Shown: positions 6,101 through 6,851 of the stretch, piece after piece
Position numbering within the stretch: position 1 is the first letter of the stretch
Layout of the letters: every line of letters starts with the position of its first letter
Assembly (NCBI GenBank): GCA_003560215.1
Contig: PWIY01000326.1
Span: forward strand, 1 to 6,851
DNA length: 6,851 bases
Direction: 5' to 3'
DNA from: Bacteroidales bacterium
GTDB taxonomy: Bacteria > Bacteroidota > Bacteroidia > Bacteroidales > UBA7960
The notes under the pieces: generated by a model
The model's database searches: none
Seen by the model: only the letters and a program-made list of their open reading frames with translations
Told to the model about the DNA's origin: nothing
Made by a program: the position numbers and the translations under genes

Positions 6101-6346
6101 ATGTCAGAAAACCTCGAATTGATCAAGAAAGTAGAGAACGTAATCGATCAGATACGCCCTTACCTCGAAGCCGATGGCGGAAACATCCGTTTCGTCAGCC
6201 TGACGGAAGACAATGTAGTCAATGTTGAATTGCTTGGTGCATGCGGATCATGCCCCATGAGCCAGATGACCCTGAAAAATGGTGTGGAACAGGCCATGAA
6301 AAAAGCCATCCCTGAGATCAAGGCAGTAGAATCGATCAACAATTAA
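6101..6346 (+). CDS. NifU-type C-terminal domain iron-sulfur cluster carrier protein
   Basis: This 81-residue protein is a stand-alone NifU C-terminal (Nfu) domain. It carries the diagnostic VIDQIRPYLEADGGNI (14-29) and the cluster-binding LLGACGSCPMSQMTLKNGVE (44-63), with Cys48 and Cys51 forming CxxC. Two molecules usually share a [4Fe-4S] cluster across these cysteines and pass it to target apoproteins in the cytosol. An in-frame TTG at 6089 would add four residues, but ATG 6101 gives MSENLELIKK, the normal N-terminus, and sits in an A/T-rich leader. It lacks the N-terminal scaffold and ferredoxin-like domains of full NifU and the degenerate A-type domain of NfuA, so neither symbol is assigned. 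Its last 11 bases overlap the end of the convergent NAD+ synthetase gene. Confidence 0.94.
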   Translation: MSENLELIKKVENVIDQIRPYLEADGGNIRFVSLTEDNVVNVELLGACGSCPMSQMTLKNGVEQAMKKAIPEIKAVESINN

Positions 6347-6851
6347 ATATCGCGCCATAGGATGCTTCCAGCGGCATTTCCCGCCCTGCACCCAGGCATT
6401 TTGCGGATACCCTTAAAACCGGCGGTGACTGGCGGCGTTTATGTTCGCTGCCTGTCACAAGCCGCATGACTTCTCTTACCGTGGCAGCATCATGCCCGGA
6501 CTTCACAATGGAATCAGCATCCATACCCTCCTCGATGAACTTGTATAGTATTTCATCGAGCACTGCATACTCGGGCAGTGAATCAGAGTCTTTCTGATCA
6601 GGCCTGAGTTCTGCTGAGGGTGGCTTGGTGATGGTATTCCGGGGAATTATTTCACGCCTGCTGTTGATCACTTCTGCCATTCCGTAGACTTCTGTTTTGT
6701 AAACATCTCCCAGAACCGACAGCCCTCCGCACATATCACCATACAATGTGCCATATCCTACGGCTGCCTCACTTTTGTTGGAAGTATTCAGCAACAGATG
6801 GCCAAATTTATTGGAAAGCCCCATGAGCACAATGGCCCGGGCCCTTGCCTG
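6336..6851 (-). CDS. nadE: Glutamine-dependent NAD+ synthetase, C-terminal part (5' end beyond the window)
   Basis: The visible 171 residues are the end of the ATP-pyrophosphatase (synthetase) domain of NadE, which amidates deamido-NAD+ to NAD+ with ATP and ammonia released from glutamine. Markers, counted from the window edge, are LLLNTSNKSE (19-28), GYGTLYGDMCGG (32-43), TKPPSAELRPDQKDSDSLP (75-93) and the terminal KRRQSPPVLRVS (138-149). The KPPSAELRP form and long C-terminus are those of the two-domain glutamine-dependent enzyme, whose N-terminal glutaminase domain would be outside the window; that is inferred. The reading frame is open to the window edge, so internal GTG/ATG codons near 6824-6830 are not starts. 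The stop (TGA, 6336-6338) lies inside the nifU 3' end, so the last residues (FNC) are encoded opposite nifU codons. Confidence 0.95.
   Translation of the reverse strand, partial: QARARAIVLMGLSNKFGHLLLNTSNKSEAAVGYGTLYGDMCGGLSVLGDVYKTEVYGMAEVINSRREIIPRNTITKPPSAELRPDQKDSDSLPEYAVLDEILYKFIEEGMDADSIVKSGHDAATVREVMRLVTGSEHKRRQSPPVLRVSAKCLGAGREMPLEASYGAIFNC

Overview
The window reads as an ordinary chromosomal segment from a member of the Bacteroidota, probably an environmental member of the Bacteroidales. The reasons are: family-specific versions of several proteins (a Bacteroidota-type GH3 enzyme, a CCDC81-type HU/SPOR membrane protein, and a TrmB beginning MAKNKLKKF); A-rich rather than Shine-Dalgarno-like leaders before start codons; and several exact matches to the Bacteroidota -7 promoter element TAnnTTTG just upstream of genes. 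The order-level placement is inferred from recalled family resemblance, not from a search.

Layout. Positions 1-582 (minus strand) hold the N-terminal part of a membrane sensor histidine kinase whose catalytic half lies outside the window. A 179-bp AT-rich divergent intergenic region separates it from a plus-strand series: a GH3-family adenylate-forming enzyme (762-2285), a deoxynucleoside kinase (2363-2977) and kdsB (2988-3746). After a 106-bp gap with a promoter-like element comes a second plus-strand group: an HU-like/transmembrane/SPOR protein (3853-4935), trmB (4967-5650, GTG start) and an alkyltransferase-like protein (5634-5972) that overlaps trmB. A further promoter-like element precedes a small NifU-type iron-sulfur protein (6101-6346). 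The 3' end of a glutamine-dependent NAD+ synthetase gene (minus strand, 6336-6851, 5' end outside the window) converges on it, and the two coding ends overlap by 11 bp.

Functionally the genes are a housekeeping mix: nucleotide salvage (dNK), LPS Kdo activation (KdsB), tRNA m7G46 modification (TrmB), recognition of alkylated DNA (ATL), Fe-S cluster delivery (NifU domain), NAD+ synthesis (NadE), cell envelope/division (HU-SPOR) and signalling (histidine kinase). They do not form one pathway. I found no tRNA, rRNA, CRISPR array, insertion sequence, phage gene or toxin-antitoxin pair, and no intergenic stretch exceeds 300 bp.

I see no clear undescribed multi-gene system. The items most worth a second look are the inside-out HU/SPOR fusion protein, the GH3 enzyme of unknown substrate, the ATL with alanine at the usual cysteine position, the trmB/ATL overlap on an A7 tract, the absence of an Mrp-type ATPase gene where I would expect one, and the convergent nifU/nadE overlap.
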